Below, piece by piece: positions 35,515-43,079 of a stretch of 64,000 nt of DNA. A program made the position numbers and the translations under genes. The first letter of the stretch is position 1, and the number at the start of each line of letters is the position of its first letter. Source of the stretch: DATEDA01 sp963789885 (GTDB lineage: Bacteria > Pseudomonadota > Gammaproteobacteria > Burkholderiales > SG8-39); NCBI GenBank assembly GCA_963789885.1, contig CAWBNB010000030.1, positions 383,217 to 447,216 of the forward strand, read 5' to 3'. The notes beneath the pieces are model-generated. The model made no database searches. It was not told where the DNA came from and worked only from the letters and a program-made list of their open reading frames with translations.

Positions 35515-36221
35515 CCGACCCGGCGCTCGAGCGCGTCTTCGACGCCGCCGCCCGCCGGTACGCGCCGGCCGGGCGGTTCGCCCGCCACTTCGCCCGCGGC
35601 AAACTGGGAGGCGACCCGGTCTTCGCCGAGATCCTGCGCCGGGGGCTGATCCCGGACGGCGCGCGCCTCCTCGACCTCGGCTGCGGACAGGGGATCCTCC
35701 TCGCGCTGCTGGTCGCGGCGCGCGATCAGTACCGCGCCGGCACGTGGCCGGCCGGGTGGCCGCCGCCGCCGGCGCGTTTCGCGCTGCGCGGCATCGATTT
35801 CCTCGCCAAGGACGTCGCACGCGGCAACGTGGCGCTCGGGGGGGAGGGGACAGTGGAGCGGGGGGACTTGCGCACCGCGCCGCTGCCGCCGGCCGACGTC
35901 GTGGTGCTGATGGACGTGCTGCACTACCTCGAGCCCGACGCGCAGGATCGCCTCCTCAAGCGCATCGTGCAGGCACTCGGTCCCCGGGGGCTCTTCCTGA
36001 CCCGGGTCGGCGATCCGTCGGTCGGGTTCGTCGCTGCGTTCTCCTGGGGCCTCGATCAGGCGGTCGCCTTTGCCCGCGGCCAGGGGCTGCACCGGTTTCA
36101 CCGCCGCAGCATCGCGGAGTGGCGGGATGCGCTCGAGCGGCACGGGCTCGCCGTCACGGCGGAGCCGATAAACGGCGGGAGGCTCTTCGCGAACGTGCTG
36201 CTGGTGGGGCGGAAGCGCTAG
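35511..36221 (+). CDS. class I SAM-dependent methyltransferase
   Basis: A 236-residue methyltransferase: LLDLGCGQGILLALL near residue 50 is the SAM loop, LRGIDFLAKDV the acidic loop, VVVLMDVLHYL the catalytic strand, and GPRGLFLTRVGDP the later strand. It starts with GTG 35511, overlapping the deacetylase stop. It ends the plus-strand group, followed by the hairpin at 36230-36248. It could methylate the pigment or a lipid intermediate. Its substrate is unknown. Confidence 0.8.
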   Translation: MTDPALERVFDAAARRYAPAGRFARHFARGKLGGDPVFAEILRRGLIPDGARLLDLGCGQGILLALLVAARDQYRAGTWPAGWPPPPARFALRGIDFLAKDVARGNVALGGEGTVERGDLRTAPLPPADVVVLMDVLHYLEPDAQDRLLKRIVQALGPRGLFLTRVGDPSVGFVAAFSWGLDQAVAFARGQGLHRFHRRSIAEWRDALERHGLAVTAEPINGGRLFANVLLVGRKR

Positions 36222-36229
36222 AGCGGGAA

Positions 36230-36248
36230 CGCCGCCGAAGGGGCGGCG
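36230..36248 (+). terminator. hairpin after the methyltransferase gene
   Basis: CGCCGCC (36230-36236), loop GAAGG, GGCGGCG (36242-36248). It is a GC stem without a T-tract, directly before the left direct repeat. Confidence 0.45.
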
Positions 36249-36249
36249 G

Positions 36250-36333
36250 CTAGCGCTTCCTGTTGAACGGCTCGTACACCCACTCGGCCTCGATCTGGCG
36301 CTCGCGGGTCGCGACGCGGACTCGCACCGGCAG
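36250..36333 (-). repeat. left direct repeat: copy of the DUF2188 gene 3' end (attL-like)
   Basis: This 84-bp stretch matches 39780-39863: the first 49 bases are identical and the remaining 35 differ at about five places. It holds the last codons and stop of a DUF2188 gene on the minus strand, but the gene body is absent. With the right copy it brackets a 3.4-kb region, as left by site-specific integration into a gene's 3' end. Confidence 0.75.
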
Positions 36334-36476
36334 CGCGCGGATCGTTCGGACCCGTCGCCGCCGCCGGGTCGAAAGCAGACCTTCGCAGAGTCGCCTCCCG
36401 GCGAAAATCGGCTGTATCGCCCCGTCGCTGAAAGCGGTCGTGGCGCCGGGCGGTGGCTAGCGAGAAGCTGAACGAG

Positions 36477-37214
36477 TCAGCGAAAGGCGTCCCGCGACGA
36501 CGGGCGGCCCACGACCGGCGGCTCGATCTCGCGCTCAAGCATCGTGCGATAGACGAGGCCGCCGAGCGCCGCACCGACGAGTGGCGCAAGCCAGAACAGC
36601 CAGAGTTGCTGGACATAAGCCATCCCCGCGAAGAGGGCCGGGGCGGTGCTGCGCGCGGGATTGACCGACGTGTTCGTGACCGGGATGCTGATGAGGTGAA
36701 TGAGCGTCAACGCGAGCCCGATCGTGAGGCCGGCGAATCCGACGGGCGCGCGCTGATGCGTCGCGCCGAGGATGACGATTAGAAACATGAACGTCATCAC
36801 GACCTCGGTGACGATCGCGGCGCCCATGCTGTACTTGCCGGGCGAGAGCGAGCCGAAGCCGTTCGAAGCAAAGCCCGCCGACGGGTCGAAGCCCGCGCGG
36901 CCGGTCGCGATGACATACAGGACCGCCGCGGCGACGATCGCGCCGGCAAGCTGCGCTACCCAATAGGGCAAGAGGTACGCGGCCGGAAACCGGCCACCAG
37001 CCCACAGCCCGAAGGACACCGCTGGGTTGAAGTGACCGCCCGAGATCGGCCCGAGGGCATAGGCGGCGGTGAGGACCGAGAGACCAAATGCAAGCGAAAC
37101 GCCGGCGAATCCAATCCCGAGCTCGGGAAACGCCGCGGCAAGCACCGCCGAGCCACAGCCGCCGAGGACCAGCCAGAACGTACCGAGGAATTCAGCGAGG
37201 AGCTTCGCGGACAT
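36477..37214 (-). CDS. aqpZ: aquaporin (AqpZ-like)
   Basis: A 245-residue major intrinsic protein with six membrane segments. Both NPA boxes are present (HFNPAVSFG near residue 65 and SVNPARSTAP near residue 185), with an Arg after the second, typical of water-selective AqpZ. The start ATG 37214 has AGGAG a few bases upstream. The gene lies inside the repeat-flanked island, and base composition here is a little lower in GC than in the surrounding genes. Confidence 0.9.
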   Translation of the reverse strand: MSAKLLAEFLGTFWLVLGGCGSAVLAAAFPELGIGFAGVSLAFGLSVLTAAYALGPISGGHFNPAVSFGLWAGGRFPAAYLLPYWVAQLAGAIVAAAVLYVIATGRAGFDPSAGFASNGFGSLSPGKYSMGAAIVTEVVMTFMFLIVILGATHQRAPVGFAGLTIGLALTLIHLISIPVTNTSVNPARSTAPALFAGMAYVQQLWLFWLAPLVGAALGGLVYRTMLEREIEPPVVGRPSSRDAFR

Positions 37215-37710
37215 GCGGATCTCCTGGTTGGAAGCGCGTCGCGAATGGTGCACCCGGCTTATGACATTTGCAAGCCAGAGCGACAGCGGTTGCCGCTTCC
37301 GAGGCCAACGTCCATACCTCCGCAGTATGAGCGAGCAGGCTGCCGAGGAGCGCAAAGCACTCGACGAGGGTAAGCCCGTAACCACGGCGTCGTGCCGGGA
37401 CGACGTCGCAGCCAAGAAGTAAGCGAGGTTGGGGCTGAGGCATCGCAGCCAAGGAGGACGTACGTGAGGCCCCCCGGATCTCTATCACGATGCAGGGAAT
37501 CCAGGCGGCGGGCACTTCCTCTCCGGTGCGGAGAAAGTTCATCGCTGACCCCCCACGTCGCCGCCGAGGATGCGGCGCGCACAGCGAAGCTGCAATGCGA
37601 CGGCGCACAGGTTTAAGCGGACCGCAACCGGCGCGGTGTGCGGAGCGCCCCAGTGCTTGGCTACGTTCTCGAGGGCGATCGACGCCACGTCTCCATCCGC
37701 GCGCCGCGGC
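37215..37710. other. intergenic stretch without a convincing gene
   Basis: About 500 bases upstream of aqpZ. Several overlapping frames are open, but none has family features or a convincing ribosome site. A 31-residue plus-strand ORF at 37327-37422 (MSEQAAEERKALDEGKPV onward) is acidic and soluble-looking. It might be a real small protein, but nothing else supports it. Confidence 0.4.
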
Positions 37711-38370
37711 TCAGAGCTCGGCGGCGGCGAGCGCGCCAAGGCGCAGCAGCTCGTCCTGCAGCCGCTGGCGGATCCGGCCGCACTCCGCGCGGGAGGCGTC
37801 GCGCGGGACCGCGACCGGCTCGCCGGCGTGCACGACGATCCGCGCGAACGGGAGCGGAATGCGCGAACGGTCCCACGAGCGCAGCCGGATCGCACCACGC
37901 ATCGCGCAGCCGATCGGGACGATCGGCCGGCCGGACAGCTTCGCGGCGATGACCGGGCCGAGCTTCGCGACATGCGCCGGGCCGCGCGGGCCGTCGGCGA
38001 CGAATCCGACGCACTCCCCGCGCCGCGCAAGGTCGATCATGTGCTCCAGCGCCTCGTCACCACCGCGCGACGACGATCCCCGCACGCTACGCAACCCGAG
38101 GCGGTGAGCGACGCGCGCGGCGATCTCGCCGTCGCGGCTGCGGCTGATCAGCACCGCAAAGCGCGTGCCGCGGAAGTAGTCGGCAAAGAAACCCATGTCC
38201 TCGTGCCACATCGCGCCGATGAACGCTTCGCCGCCCCGCGCCCTCGCAAGCAGTCCGCGATCGTCGACCCTGACGCGGCACGTGCCGATGATGCCGCGCA
38301 GTATTACCGGCGCGATGCCGGCCACAGCGCTTGCGCCGAGCTCGAACCAAATCTGATGCGAGGACAGCAT
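37711..38370 (-). CDS. DUF374 lysophospholipid acyltransferase-family protein
   Basis: A 219-residue protein matching the DUF374 pattern. The acyltransferase motif appears as AMWHEDMGFF (the histidine corresponding to the catalytic H), then LISRSRDGEI, RGSSSRGGDEAL and GFVADGPRGPAHVAKLG. It probably acts on phospholipid or lipid A intermediates at the inner membrane. Start ATG 38370 overlaps the end of the upstream hypothetical gene by 67 bases, which is unusual. Confidence 0.78.
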   Translation of the reverse strand: MLSSHQIWFELGASAVAGIAPVILRGIIGTCRVRVDDRGLLARARGGEAFIGAMWHEDMGFFADYFRGTRFAVLISRSRDGEIAARVAHRLGLRSVRGSSSRGGDEALEHMIDLARRGECVGFVADGPRGPAHVAKLGPVIAAKLSGRPIVPIGCAMRGAIRLRSWDRSRIPLPFARIVVHAGEPVAVPRDASRAECGRIRQRLQDELLRLGALAAAEL

Positions 38371-38708
38371 CTATCGCGGGGGCGGTCAAGATGGGCCGCC
38401 ATAATAGCAGCGCCGCGACCGGCTTCAGCGCGGCGGCGATCCGAAGAAGCTCCGGAATGCCGCCACGGCCCGGTCCACTCCTCCGGAGTGGCAAGCGCTT
38501 TGACCTTCCTGCATAGATTTGTGAACACGCGGCCCTTTTTCACGATCTCGGCCATCCCGGCCAGGAAGCCCTCGCCTCTGAGGCTCTTGTAGCAAAGCGT
38601 TAGCGTGTACTCGAGACGCCCGAACGCCACCACAACATCGCCAATCGCTGCGCGGAACGCGTCTGCAAATTTGTCTTCGATCTGGAACGTTGTGGTGTCG
38701 TTTGCCAT
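38304..38708 (-). CDS. hypothetical protein, probably truncated at its 3' end
   Basis: No family is recognised with confidence. Residues 1-85 (MANDTTTFQIEDKFADAFR onward, then GRLEYTLTLCYKSLRGEGF) look like a real soluble helical protein. From about residue 86 the sequence becomes Arg-rich and low in information (SSDRRRAEAGRGAA) and overlaps the DUF374 gene. This suggests that the original C-terminus was lost by deletion or frameshift near 38450. Confidence 0.45.
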   Translation of the reverse strand: MANDTTTFQIEDKFADAFRAAIGDVVVAFGRLEYTLTLCYKSLRGEGFLAGMAEIVKKGRVFTNLCRKVKALATPEEWTGPWRHSGASSDRRRAEAGRGAAIMAAHLDRPRDRCCPRIRFGSSSAQALWPASRR

Positions 38709-38892
38709 AGCGTTTCTCCCTCAGGTAGTCTTTGCTTCGAGCCGGCGCAGTAGATTCGCGACCGTAGCCGCGGGGACTTGTACATTGGTGCTGGGTGCCG
38801 TAGCGCCGCGGCGCTACGCGCCGCGGGGGCCAGGTCAGAGCGGGCCGAGACTGCTGCACAATGCAATATCACATCGGCCAAAGAGGAGACAG

Positions 38893-39504
38893 ATGCGGCC
38901 CATCGCTGAATTCACTAAGACCACGCTGATCGGTGGCGTCCTCGTCATCATTCCGGTGTACCTGAGCGTGCTCTTGCTGTTGAAGGCATTCGCCGGCGTG
39001 GTCGGGCTGGTCGCGCCCATCACCGAGGGACTGCCCGTGACCCTGCCGTTCCGCGAGGTGATCGCGATGTTGGTGCTGATCGGCGTCTGCTTCGTCTGTG
39101 GGATCGCGGTGCGCACGGGCCCGGGCCTGCGGGCGAAGAACGCGCTCGAGCGGTCAGTGCTCGAGAAAATTCCAGGCTATGCACTGATCCGCGGGCTCGC
39201 GGGCCGTATCGCCGGCCAAACCGACGAGCAAACCTTCGCCGTAGTGTTGGTGGAAATCGAGGATGCCCTCGTGCCGGCCTTCCTTGTCGAGGACTGCGGC
39301 GACGGCCAGTGCGCGGTATTCGTGCCCTCGGTGCCCACGCCTGCCGCCGGCTCGATCTACATCATCGCGAACGAGCGCGTGCATCCGGTCGACGTGCCAT
39401 TCACGCTGGCCGTGAGCGTGATTTCGAAGTGGGGTGCGGGTGCGGGTGAGTTGCTGGCAGGCATGAAGCGCGCCGCACAGAAGTCCGCGCCGGTCAACGT
39501 GTGA
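38893..39504 (+). CDS. DUF502 membrane protein
   Basis: A 203-residue protein of the DUF502 family, with two membrane segments (TLIGGVLVIIPVYLSVLLLL and VIAMLVLIGVCFVCGIAV) and the conserved IPGYALIRGLAGRI stretch, followed by a soluble beta-rich domain with VFVPSVPTPAAGSIYI. The function of DUF502 proteins is unknown. ATG 38893 follows AGAGGAGAC. An integrase remnant abuts its 3' end on the opposite strand. Confidence 0.85.
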   Translation: MRPIAEFTKTTLIGGVLVIIPVYLSVLLLLKAFAGVVGLVAPITEGLPVTLPFREVIAMLVLIGVCFVCGIAVRTGPGLRAKNALERSVLEKIPGYALIRGLAGRIAGQTDEQTFAVVLVEIEDALVPAFLVEDCGDGQCAVFVPSVPTPAAGSIYIIANERVHPVDVPFTLAVSVISKWGAGAGELLAGMKRAAQKSAPVNV

Positions 39505-39715
39505 GTCGAGGGACGCCTGAGCGAACGACGCTTCCCAGCGCGCTCGAAGTTCCCGACAGGCTACCGCCGCGGCGGCCTTGTCGGAGGTCTTGAGGGAGAT
39601 CCTGATGTCGGCTCGGGGGAAACCACCGGAGGAGGTCTTGTGGGACCTTGCAACGGAAGTAGCACCGAGCGCCCCGCCTTACGAGATTTGCTTCGCCACG
39701 CACGTCGTCCTCCAA
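39505..39715 (-). pseudogene. N-terminal remnant of a tyrosine-type integrase, frameshifted
   Basis: The minus strand reads ANLVRRGARCYFRCKVPQDL, then, after a one-base shift in the run of T and C opposite 39615-39622, DIRISLKTSDKAAAAVACRE followed by LRARWEASFAQASL. This is the N-terminal arm/DUF6538-like region of tyrosine recombinases. The core-binding and catalytic domains are missing: the frame meets the 3' end of the DUF502 gene. It lies immediately inside the right direct repeat, where an island integrase is normally found. The likely start is TTG 39715. Confidence 0.6.
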
Positions 39716-39779
39716 GTCTCAGTTGGAGGGCACTTCCCGGTCACACCTCGCCCCTAGGGCTGGCTCAGGCTCCGCCCGC

Positions 39780-39863
39780 CTAGCGCTTCCTGTTGAACGG
39801 CTCGTACACCCACTCGGCCTCGATCTGGCCTTCGCGGGTCTCGACGCGAACTCGCGCCGGGCG
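39780..39863 (-). repeat. right direct repeat (attR-like) within the DUF2188 gene
   Basis: Matches the left copy at 36250-36333. Here it forms the 3' end of the intact DUF2188 gene, as expected when an element restores the gene it inserts into. The likely crossover core is inside the identical first 49 bases (39780-39828). Confidence 0.75.
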
Positions 39864-40004
39864 GTTCGCCTCGGCCCAGCTGCGGGCGTAGCTCACCGCC
39901 ACCTTCTTGTCGGAAAAGAAGTGATTCTGGGTGCTGCCCTTGGCGGTCACGGCCCAGCCGTAGACCGGCCCGGGATAGACGACGAAGATCGGCGTTTCGC
40001 GCAT
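39780..40004 (-). CDS. DUF2188 domain-containing protein
   Basis: A 74-residue protein: MRETPIFVVYPGPVYGWAVT, then HFFSDKKVAVSYARSWAEAN, and a basic end EAEWVYEPFNRKR. The G-W-x-V core followed by a KKVAVSYA helix is the DUF2188 pattern, of unknown function. Its 3' end carries the right direct repeat, so it is the probable integration target of the island to its left. Confidence 0.7.
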   Translation of the reverse strand: MRETPIFVVYPGPVYGWAVTAKGSTQNHFFSDKKVAVSYARSWAEANRPARVRVETREGQIEAEWVYEPFNRKR

Positions 40005-40153
40005 CTTACTGGATGAGAAATTTGCCGCATCCGGGCGCCGAATGGGCGCCCGGCGTCGTGCCGACCGTGACGTTGTTCCTGCGGGGCATTGTCGAGCGAC
40101 CGACATCCCGGGATTCGGTTCCGGACGGGACCGATCCGCCCGCCGGCGAAACG

Positions 40154-41167
40154 CTAGATCAGCCCGCGGCCCGCGAGCTCGTCCTTGACGTACGCGTAGT
40201 AGATCGGCGCCGCGATGAGGCCTGGTATCCCAAACGCCGCCTCCATCACGAGCATCGCGAGGAGGAGCTCCCAGGCGCGGGCGCGGATCTCGGTGCCGAC
40301 GATGCGCGCGTTCACGAAATACTCGAGCTTGTGGATGAGCACCAGGAAGACGAGCGAGCCGACCGCCGCGCCGAGCGAGTAGGAGAGGCTGACGATCACG
40401 ATCACCGTGTTCGAGATCAGGTTGCCGATCACCGGCAGGAGGCCGGCGACGAACGTGACCGCGATCATCGTCTTCAGCAGCGGCAGGTTGATGCCGAGCA
40501 GCGGGAGCACGGCCGCGAGGTAGAGCGCGGTGAGGACGGTGTTCAGCGCCGAGATTCGCACCTGCGCGAACACGATGCGCCGGAAGGCGTTCCCGAGGCG
40601 GTCGGCGCGGGCGATGAGCGCGCGGGCGAGCGGTCCGTTGGCTTCGTCCGCCCGCGCTTCGCTCAGGGCGACGAGCGCGCCGATCGCCATGCCGGCGAGG
40701 ATGTGGGCGAGGAAGCGGCCGGTTTCGCGGCCGACGGTCGGCAGCTCGCCGGCGTGGCTGCGCAGCCACTTCGCGATCGCGTCCTTGACCGCCGGCGCGT
40801 CCTCCGGCAGCGAGTCGACGACCCCCGCCGGCAGCATCGCACGCGAGCTCTCGACGATGTCGGCCATCTTCTGCAGCAGCCCGGGCAGGCTGCCGGCGTC
40901 GCTGCGGAAGAACGCGAGCAGGCCGAGCGTCGCCGCCGTCACGGCGGTCGCGACCAGCACGGCGAGCACGCCGACCGCGGCGAGCTTCGCGCGCGCCTGG
41001 CTGATGCGGACGATCTTCAGCCGCGGCGCGAGGATGTGCGTAAGCGCGTAGACGAGCAGCCCGGCGATGAGCGCCGGCAGGAGGTGGAGCGCGAGGATGC
41101 CGGCGAGCGCGACGCCAGCGAGGATCCACGCCGCGACGTCGACCCGCGTCGCCGGGGATGCGCTCAT
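40154..41167 (-). CDS. AI-2E/PerM-family transporter
   Basis: A 337-residue membrane protein with about seven to eight hydrophobic segments. The middle lacks membrane spans between about 95 and 190, typical of the family, and the C-terminal bundle has the VAGLLPVIGNLISN and LEYFVNARIVGTEI signatures. Family members export or take up small molecules, or act as Na+/H+ antiporters, so the solute is open. ATG 41167 overlaps the aminotransferase stop (ATGA), making a two-gene operon. Confidence 0.83.
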   Translation of the reverse strand: MSASPATRVDVAAWILAGVALAGILALHLLPALIAGLLVYALTHILAPRLKIVRISQARAKLAAVGVLAVLVATAVTAATLGLLAFFRSDAGSLPGLLQKMADIVESSRAMLPAGVVDSLPEDAPAVKDAIAKWLRSHAGELPTVGRETGRFLAHILAGMAIGALVALSEARADEANGPLARALIARADRLGNAFRRIVFAQVRISALNTVLTALYLAAVLPLLGINLPLLKTMIAVTFVAGLLPVIGNLISNTVIVIVSLSYSLGAAVGSLVFLVLIHKLEYFVNARIVGTEIRARAWELLLAMLVMEAAFGIPGLIAAPIYYAYVKDELAGRGLI

Positions 41168-42333
41168 ATGCGCGTCGTGGCGAGCGCGCGTTCGAGCCGC
41201 GCGACCCCGTCGGCGAGCCGGGCCTCGCTCGCCGCGAAACACCAGCGCACGAAGCCCTCGCCCTCGGGGCCGAACGCTGCCCCGGGCGCGAGGCCGAGCT
41301 TCGCCTCGGCCACGAGCCGTTTGCAGAACGCGAGGCTGTCCGTGACGCCGTCGACGCGGAAGAAGGCGTACATCGCGCCCGGCGGCGAGTGCGCCTCGAT
41401 CCCGGGCAGCTTGCGGAGACGACCGACCAGGAAGTCGCGCGCGCTGCGCAGTCGTGCGGCGAACCGCGCCACCACCGGTTCACCCTGCGTCACGGCGGCG
41501 ATCCCTGCGCGCTGCACGAACCCCTGCGCGCACGAGGTGTTGTACTCGATCAGCTTGCCGATCCCGGGGACGAGCGCCGGCGGCGCGACCAGCCAGCCGA
41601 GTCGCCAGCCGGTCATCAGCCAGTTCTTGGAGAACGTGTTGGTGCTGATCAGCCGGTCATCCGGCGCCGCGAGGTCGAGGAACGACGGCGCCGCCGCGGC
41701 GGCCGGTACGCCGTAGAACAGCCGCTCGTAGGCGTCGTCGGCCACGATCCAGATGCCATGCCGCCGGCAATGATCGAGGATCGACTGCTGCGCCGCGCGG
41801 TCGATCGTCCAGCCGGTCGGGTTGTTCGGGGAGTTGACGTAGAGCGCGCGCGTGCCCGGTGTCAGCGCCGCCAGCAGGCGGTCGAGGTCGAGCGTCCAGC
41901 CGCGCGCGCCGAAGTCGAGCGGTACGCACTCGACCGACGCGCCGAGGATCTTCGGGATCTCGACGAGGTTCGGCCAGAGCGGCGTCACCTCGACGACGCG
42001 GTCGCCCGGGCCAATGATGGCCTGCGTCGCGAGCATGAGCGCGGACATGCCGGAGTTGGTGACGACGATCCGCTCGACGTCGACCGGGCGGTGCAGCCGG
42101 GAGACGTACGCGGCGAGCGCTTCGCGGAGCGGCGCGATGCCGAGGTTGTGGGTGTAGAAGGTGTCGCCGGCGCGGAGCGCCTCGATTGCCGCTTCGCGGA
42201 TGAAGTCGGGCGTGACCTCGTCGGGCTCGCCGAACCAGAACGGCAGCACGTCGGGATCGCCGAAGCCGGCGTTCGCGACTTCGCGGATCTTCGAGCCGCG
42301 GAGCGACTGGACGGCGGGGCGGGCGGCGGGCAT
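41164..42333 (-). CDS. PLP-dependent class I/II aminotransferase
   Basis: A 389-residue fold-type I aminotransferase. Motifs: FGEPDEVTPDFIREAA, YTHNLGIAPLREALA, NSPNNPTGW (substrate carboxylate), VADDAYERLFY (PLP phenolate), and STNTFSKNWLMTGWRLGW with the Schiff-base lysine after FS. A C-terminal arginine is in GFVRWCF. The amino donor cannot be assigned. ATG 42333 is taken as start. The frame is open further upstream but the family homology begins here. Confidence 0.88.
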   Translation of the reverse strand: MPAARPAVQSLRGSKIREVANAGFGDPDVLPFWFGEPDEVTPDFIREAAIEALRAGDTFYTHNLGIAPLREALAAYVSRLHRPVDVERIVVTNSGMSALMLATQAIIGPGDRVVEVTPLWPNLVEIPKILGASVECVPLDFGARGWTLDLDRLLAALTPGTRALYVNSPNNPTGWTIDRAAQQSILDHCRRHGIWIVADDAYERLFYGVPAAAAAPSFLDLAAPDDRLISTNTFSKNWLMTGWRLGWLVAPPALVPGIGKLIEYNTSCAQGFVQRAGIAAVTQGEPVVARFAARLRSARDFLVGRLRKLPGIEAHSPPGAMYAFFRVDGVTDSLAFCKRLVAEAKLGLAPGAAFGPEGEGFVRWCFAASEARLADGVARLERALATTRI

Positions 42334-42412
42334 CGCGGCGGATTTTCGCACAGGGGCGCATCGCGCCCGGCGCTGGCGTTGCGCACAGCAGGTGGATCGG
42401 GATCGAGGCGAG

Positions 42413-42721
42413 CTATCGCTTCTCGGGCGGGATCCCTTTGATCGCCGCCGCAAACTGTGCGTGGGCGGCTGGATCGACCGGCCGATGCTTGATCTTGGTG
42501 CTCGCTGGATCCTTGCCCAGGAAGTTGTCGCCCTTCCAGTTCTTCGACGGCCGGATCGGTCGCGGAACGAAACCGCCACCGCAGTTCGGGCAGACGTTGC
42601 CCAGCACGCTGTCGACGCACGTGGCGCAGAAGGTGCACTCATAGGTGCAGATGCGCGCTTCGAGCGCATCCGGCGGCAGGGGCTTGTTGCAGTTCTCGCA
42701 GGTGGGTCTGAGCTCGAGCAT
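42413..42721 (-). CDS. DUF1272 domain-containing protein
   Basis: A 102-residue protein with a cysteine-rich N-terminal half: MLELRPTCENCNKPLPPDA, then CTYECTFCATC and VCPNCGGGFVPRP. Four CxxC-like pairs suggest a zinc-binding rubredoxin-like or DUF1272 fold. The C-terminal part is basic. Function unknown. It lies between the aminotransferase and the small membrane protein gene, all on the minus strand. Confidence 0.82.
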   Translation of the reverse strand: MLELRPTCENCNKPLPPDALEARICTYECTFCATCVDSVLGNVCPNCGGGFVPRPIRPSKNWKGDNFLGKDPASTKIKHRPVDPAAHAQFAAAIKGIPPEKR

Positions 42722-42784
42722 GATGTCTCTCGCAGGCGGGGCTTGAAGAAGCGCCGGCCTAAGGGTCGCGGTTCAGTTGCGCGG

Positions 42785-43027
42785 CTAAGCAACGATGAGC
42801 AGCGCTACATACGGAACCAGGTTAAGGAGAAGGATGCCTATCTTGTAAACGGCCATTGCGGCGTAGTGGATCGCGTCGAACTGCTCCACTGGTAGACGAA
42901 ACCATCGACCATGCAGGCGAAACATCCAGTCGTGAGCAAATACGAAGACTAGAAACCAGCAAAGCAGCACGCCATAGTTAATGGCCGTGCACCAGAGGAG
43001 AACGTCGCGCGCTATAGCGAGGTTCAT
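42785..43027 (-). CDS. DUF6868-type small membrane protein
   Basis: An 80-residue protein with two hydrophobic segments (AINYGVLLCWFLVFVFAHDW and IGILLLNLVPYVALLI) and the middle motif RWFRLPVEQFDAIHYAAMAV. It resembles the DUF6868 family, of unknown function. ATG 43027 is chosen because the hydrophobic start follows it. The upstream part of the open frame is basic and atypical. Confidence 0.7.
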   Translation of the reverse strand: MNLAIARDVLLWCTAINYGVLLCWFLVFVFAHDWMFRLHGRWFRLPVEQFDAIHYAAMAVYKIGILLLNLVPYVALLIVA

Positions 43028-43043
43028 CGGCGATCTCCGTCGG

Positions 43044-43067
43044 CCGAAGCGCATGACCGCGCTTCGG
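43044..43067 (-). promoter_or_regulatory. 9-bp hairpin between the MBL-fold and DUF6868 genes
   Basis: CCGAAGCGC (43044-43052), loop ATGACC, GCGCTTCGG (43059-43067). It is a perfect stem just after the MBL-fold gene stop. It may be a partial terminator. It lacks the GTTRRRY box of integron attC sites. Confidence 0.45.
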
Positions 43068-43079
43068 AACTGCATTCAC

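Noticed and set aside
37192..37608. Minus-strand open frame upstream of aqpZ
   Set aside because: No family features, and it overlaps the aquaporin N-terminus. It is more likely non-coding.
43044..43067. Hairpin after the MBL-fold gene as an attC site
   Set aside because: It has no GTTRRRY/RYYYAAC boxes. It is a plain stem-loop.
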